A DNA stretch of 35,713 nucleotides from positions 1-35,713 of the forward strand of contig JAJDGX010000015.1 in the NCBI GenBank assembly GCA_030265885.1, read 5' to 3'. Position 1 is the stretch's first letter. The number at the start of each line of letters is the position of its first letter. Under the pieces are notes generated by a model that had not been told where the DNA came from, did no database searches, and saw only the letters and a program-made list of their open reading frames with translations. Of the stretch, positions 33,101-35,713 are shown piece by piece. Source of the stretch: Ruminococcaceae bacterium OttesenSCG-928-L11. Lineage in GTDB: Bacteria; Bacillota; Clostridia; Oscillospirales; Ruminococcaceae. A program made the position numbers and the translations under genes.

Positions 33101-35713
33101 ACGGTGACGGGGATGTCGTTGAAAATCGCCCTGCCCTTGCCCGAAACCTGCCACTCGCCGTTGACAGGATGGTAACTCACCTTGTAGACGCTTTGGTTGT
33201 AGTTGGATGTGCCGAGCAGCTCATACATAAACTGCTGGATGTATTCGGGGGCAATCCAAGTCGAGCCAAGGCGCAGGTCAATCTCGCCCGCTTCAAGGTC
33301 TTTTGGCTGAACAGCCTCCAATGCCCGCACATTATATTCGAGTTCGGGAGTCACCAGCGCCGCCGCTCTTGCGGCCTCCAATTTTTGGCGCACATTGCCG
33401 GAAAGATATTCGTCGGCGGTGACATATGTGTTCGCCTGCAAGTCAGCCGAGCCTATGTTGAGGAAAATAACTCCCCGCAAATCATCCAGCAACTTATCCT
33501 GCGAAAAGCCGGTCAGCTCAGACATATATTCGAGGTCTACACGCGCCTTTTCGCCAAGGGATACCGCCAGCGCTTCACTTGCGGTATCCACATGGGTAAT
33601 GACGGTTTTCTGCTTGATGGTGCGCTTTGTGAACATATCCGCCTTACGCTCCAGCTCGCCATCTTCGTTCAAAATTTCAAGCGAGGACAGGAGATAGTAG
33701 GCGCTGTCGGCGTTGAATGCGCGGCTGTTGGCAGTGCTGCCGAGCAGTCCAAACTCCGCAATAAAACCATCATAGAGTGTGTTCAGTTCCCTTTGCTGCG
33801 CCGCGATTTCCTCATCACTGTAATCGTGCAACTGAAGGTCGATAAGCTCATGTACGCAGTCGCGCAGTCCGATCATACCCCTGATGCGCTCCAGCGTCAT
33901 GTGAGGGAGGTCAACAGGATACATCAGCGAGTTTTCGCGAAAATATATTATGCTGCCAACCTCTGTATAACTGAAATTTTTGACATTGGGATCGGCGGGG
34001 ATTGCGTGGTTATCAACACCATCCAAATCATCCAGCTCGGCAACCGTGTAATCGCATTCAATATGCGACATGGCAGCGGCAAGCTGCTCGGATAAGTCAA
34101 TGCCCTCGTTAGGCAAGCAGACGGTGTAATCGTCCCGGCCATACTTGTCATTCATCCGCTTATCCCAAGTCATTTGACCGCAAATCATGTGCGGATTGTC
34201 GATGAAATAGCGGTTCATCGGGATTTCATCATCATTTAAGCCGGTATGCACCCAATCGGGCATAGTGTCGATGGAGCGGTCACGTTTTTGCAGGAACAGG
34301 ATATCCATAGTGGTCTCCGTCCCTGCATTTTTGAGGAAAGCATCGTTGGGAAGTCGCACAGCACCCAGTAATTCGGCACGCTCGGCAAGATATTTTCGTG
34401 TGGAGGGGTTGCGTTCGTCCATCGTGAATTTACTGGTAACAAACGCTACCACGCCGCCCGGACGCACTTGGTCAAGGGTTTTGGCGAAGAAATAATTATG
34501 GATGGAAAACTTGTGCTTATCATAGCGCTTGTCCACCACGCTATAATTTCCGAATGGTACGTTGCCGATGGCGAGGTCGAAGAAGGCATCGGGGTAATCG
34601 GTGTTCTCAAAGCCTTTTTGCTGAATATTTGCACCCGGATACAGCTTCTGCGCAATCCGCGCCGTTACGCTGTCAAGCTCAACGCCATAAAGCTTACCGG
34701 CGCTCATGCTGTCGGGAATCAGGCCGAAGAAATTGCCGACACCCATTGATGGCTCCAGAATATTACCGCTCTCAAAGCCCATGCGCCCGATGGTTTCCCA
34801 CATGGCCTTGATAACAGTGGGTGAGGTATAATGCGCATTGAGGGTGCTCGCCCGTGCAGATTCGTACTCATCCATAGACAGAAGCTCTACAAGCTCGCTG
34901 TATTCGCTCGCCCAGCCGCTGTTGTCCTTATCAAATGCCTGCGGCAAGCCGCCCCAACCCACATACCGAGATAGAACCTCTTGCTCATCTGCGGTGGCGT
35001 TTCGCCCCTCAGCTTCAAGGGTTTTGAGCGTTTCCAATGCAAGGATATTGGCGCGATATTTTGCTTTTAATCCACCTTCACCCAAATTATCATTGGTGAT
35101 GCGGAAGTTGACAGCAGGGATAGGTTCCGGCTTACCGTACAGCTTCTGCCAGTGCTGTTCATATATCGGCCTGTGAGTACGGATTTGCTCCTGCACAGCA
35201 TCGGGCAACAGATTCCAGTCGCGGGGCATTTTGCGAAAGGTGATATGCGCCTGCTTCAACTCATCCTCCGAGAGAAAGCAAGTCTCGGCGCAAATAATAT
35301 ATTTGTCGGCAGGCTCGGTTATGAGCGCAAGGGTGTCGCGGTTAAGGCTCGCACTCGCGTCAATCCCGCTTGGATATTGGAGCAGGTAGTGATTACCCGA
35401 AAGCTTTTCCGCCACAGGCAGAACAATGCTTTGCCGGGTTTCGTCCGCTGTCAATATAACGCTGTAACGCGCGTTGTGTGAGCCTGCATTCCAGCGAGAA
35501 TAGGTGTTGTCGCCATCGCGGCTGTATGTTGTGCTAATGGTGATGCTGTCGGCGGCGACTTCATCAATGATAAAATCACCGGCAAGGATAGCCGGATCAG
35601 GAACGCCGCTTTGCTCAAAGCGGTCACGGAGGTCAAGCGCAATGCGCTGGCCTTTGATGTATGGCGGCGGATTGGCAGGGGAATTGTCGCTTGTTGCCGC
35701 AATAATATGGGCC
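30154..35713 (-). CDS. Giant Snf2-type helicase/N6-methylase-fold protein of conjugative elements, 5' end outside the window
   Basis: About 1,852 residues are visible. The frame stays open to the right edge through GDFIIDEVAADSITIS and DGDNTYSRWNAGSHNARYS, so the TTG at 35454 is not the start. Order: an N-terminal region, a methylase-like fold with NVPFG (34551-34562) in place of NPPY/NPPF, then helicase motifs HVVGAGKT (about 32701-32727), DEAH (about 32223-32237), ATGTPISNSM and QRSGRIIRQGN (about 31219-31250), and a coiled-coil C-terminus. Such proteins occur in Tn1549/CTn-type clostridial elements, where the role is thought to be DNA processing or protection in transfer. With the usual Pro replaced by Val, methyl transfer may be altered or lost. 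No frameshift is seen. Confidence 0.92.
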   Translation of the reverse strand, partial: AHIIAATSDNSPANPPPYIKGQRIALDLRDRFEQSGVPDPAILAGDFIIDEVAADSITISTTYSRDGDNTYSRWNAGSHNARYSVILTADETRQSIVLPVAEKLSGNHYLLQYPSGIDASASLNRDTLALITEPADKYIICAETCFLSEDELKQAHITFRKMPRDWNLLPDAVQEQIRTHRPIYEQHWQKLYGKPEPIPAVNFRITNDNLGEGGLKAKYRANILALETLKTLEAEGRNATADEQEVLSRYVGWGGLPQAFDKDNSGWASEYSELVELLSMDEYESARASTLNAHYTSPTVIKAMWETIGRMGFESGNILEPSMGVGNFFGLIPDSMSAGKLYGVELDSVTARIAQKLYPGANIQQKGFENTDYPDAFFDLAIGNVPFGNYSVVDKRYDKHKFSIHNYFFAKTLDQVRPGGVVAFVTSKFTMDERNPSTRKYLAERAELLGAVRLPNDAFLKNAGTETTMDILFLQKRDRSIDTMPDWVHTGLNDDEIPMNRYFIDNPHMICGQMTWDKRMNDKYGRDDYTVCLPNEGIDLSEQLAAAMSHIECDYTVAELDDLDGVDNHAIPADPNVKNFSYTEVGSIIYFRENSLMYPVDLPHMTLERIRGMIGLRDCVHELIDLQLHDYSDEEIAAQQRELNTLYDGFIAEFGLLGSTANSRAFNADSAYYLLSSLEILNEDGELERKADMFTKRTIKQKTVITHVDTASEALAVSLGEKARVDLEYMSELTGFSQDKLLDDLRGVIFLNIGSADLQANTYVTADEYLSGNVRQKLEAARAAALVTPELEYNVRALEAVQPKDLEAGEIDLRLGSTWIAPEYIQQFMYELLGTSNYNQSVYKVSYHPVNGEWQVSGKGRAIFNDIPVTVTYGTDRMNAYQIIDDTLNLRDVRVYDYKEDADGRSVRILNKKQTTLAQQKQETIKQRFKDWIWQDPDRRQTLVRQYNDLFNSVRLREYDGSHIVFEGINPEIRLSKHQVDGVARHLYGGNTLYAHVVGAGKTFTIIAAAQESKRLGLCQKSLIAVPNHLTEQWAAEYLRLYPSANILVATKKEFEMRNRKKFCAKIATGDYDAVIIGHSQLEKIPMSRERQERQIREQIGEIQDGINGLKATNGERYSIKQMEKTKRNLETRLKKLLDSKQRDDVVNFEQLGVDRLFVDEAHQFKNLFLYTKMRNVAGLSASEAQKSSDLFMKCRYLDELTDNKGVIFATGTPISNSMAEMYTMQRYLQFDTLAAKRLTHFDSWASIFGETVTSIELAPEGTGYRARTRFARFHNLPELMTMFREVADIQTADMLKLPVPEAKYENVIVEPSDIQQEMVVELSERAAAVHAKQVDPTVDNMLRITTDGRKIGLDQRLMNPLLPDFEGSKVNVCAGKIFEIWDATRADKLTQLVFSDFSTPNKDGRFNIYDDIREKLLLRGIPESEISFIHEADTESKKKELFAKVRQGKVRILLGSTFKMGAGTNVQDKLIALHDVDCPWRPADLEQRSGRIIRQGNKNDEVQIYRYATSGTFDSYLWQTVQKKQEFIAQIMSSKSPVRSCEDVDETALSYAEIKALCAGNPLIAEKMNLDNEVAKLRMLKAEHRSQHYRLEDSLIKLFPQQISDVTERIAGLEKDIADYAVVKEKTLEISGANGAISVSREFPGMVINDVKYTEKEPAAKALLEACKGVKGRNTDVPVGEYMGFKLSLRYESFGQQINLLLRGTMTYQIELGTDALGNITRMNNALDKLPERLNGAKSQLENFHSQVKSAKAELAKPFEQEDDLQEKEARLALLNAELNIDHSGDADVADGIENRDVEQNIERDSDYSHEPVRAVASAKAKPSILDSLRGFAGGKHSSERGVTKSKELDI

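Noticed and set aside
32875-34095. 406-codon + strand open frame
   Set aside because: It lies fully antisense to the helicase/methylase gene, whose motifs are intact; the protein has no recognisable domain.
1-35713. CRISPR arrays, tRNA, rRNA, insertion sequences, att sites or an integrase
   Set aside because: No regularly spaced repeats, RNA gene signatures, transposase motifs or recombinase genes were seen; element ends must be outside the window.

Overview
The window looks like part of an integrative/conjugative element, or a large mobilisable island, from a low-to-medium GC Firmicute, most likely Clostridia. This rests on the MobP-type relaxase/MobC pair, the giant Snf2-helicase/methylase protein typical of clostridial elements, strong AGGAGG-type ribosome binding sites with some TTG/GTG starts, and the Firmicute-type LytTR/DUF3021 pair. 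No rRNA, tRNA, CRISPR array or transposase was seen.

Layout. (1) 1-3221: three kinesin-light-chain-like TPR genes with a small Cro/C1-type HTH gene between the second and third. (2) 3265-13272: a tight + strand operon around a Type III restriction-modification pair (mod, res), preceded by an SNF2-type helicase, with an A/T-rich two-helix membrane protein and an A/T-rich HExxH metalloprotease-like protein interleaved, and closed by a GIY-YIG/DUF4357 nuclease-like gene. (3) 13336-16722: a UPF0158-like gene, abutting the C-terminal remnant of an SPFH/GYF_2 protein, then a 798-residue protein with a long Gly/Ala-rich membrane segment. (4) 16739-24912: a translationally coupled run made of a DUF6361 protein, a phospholipase-D-family protein with two HKD motifs, a 957-residue SNF2/DEAD-like helicase, an unrecognised 226-residue protein, an endonuclease/exonuclease/phosphatase-fold protein, a DUF1643 protein and a GIY-YIG-like protein. 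(5) 24996-26949: a VWA protein, an ADP-ribosylglycohydrolase and a frameshifted DUF6884-like gene. (6) 26950-27231: a hairpin-rich spacer between convergent units. (7) 27232-35713: element backbone, with mobA and mobC on the minus strand, a divergent LytTR/DUF3021 pair, and the large helicase/methylase running off the right edge.

How the parts fit. The right 8.5 kb supplies DNA processing for transfer. Everything left of about 26.95 kb is on the + strand and reads as cargo, mostly genome defence: one recognisable system (Type III R-M with accessory genes) and one multi-gene nuclease/helicase cluster that I cannot match to a named system. The DUF6361-PLD-helicase cluster is my best candidate for an undescribed system. 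All functional statements come from motifs read by eye; no database search was possible.
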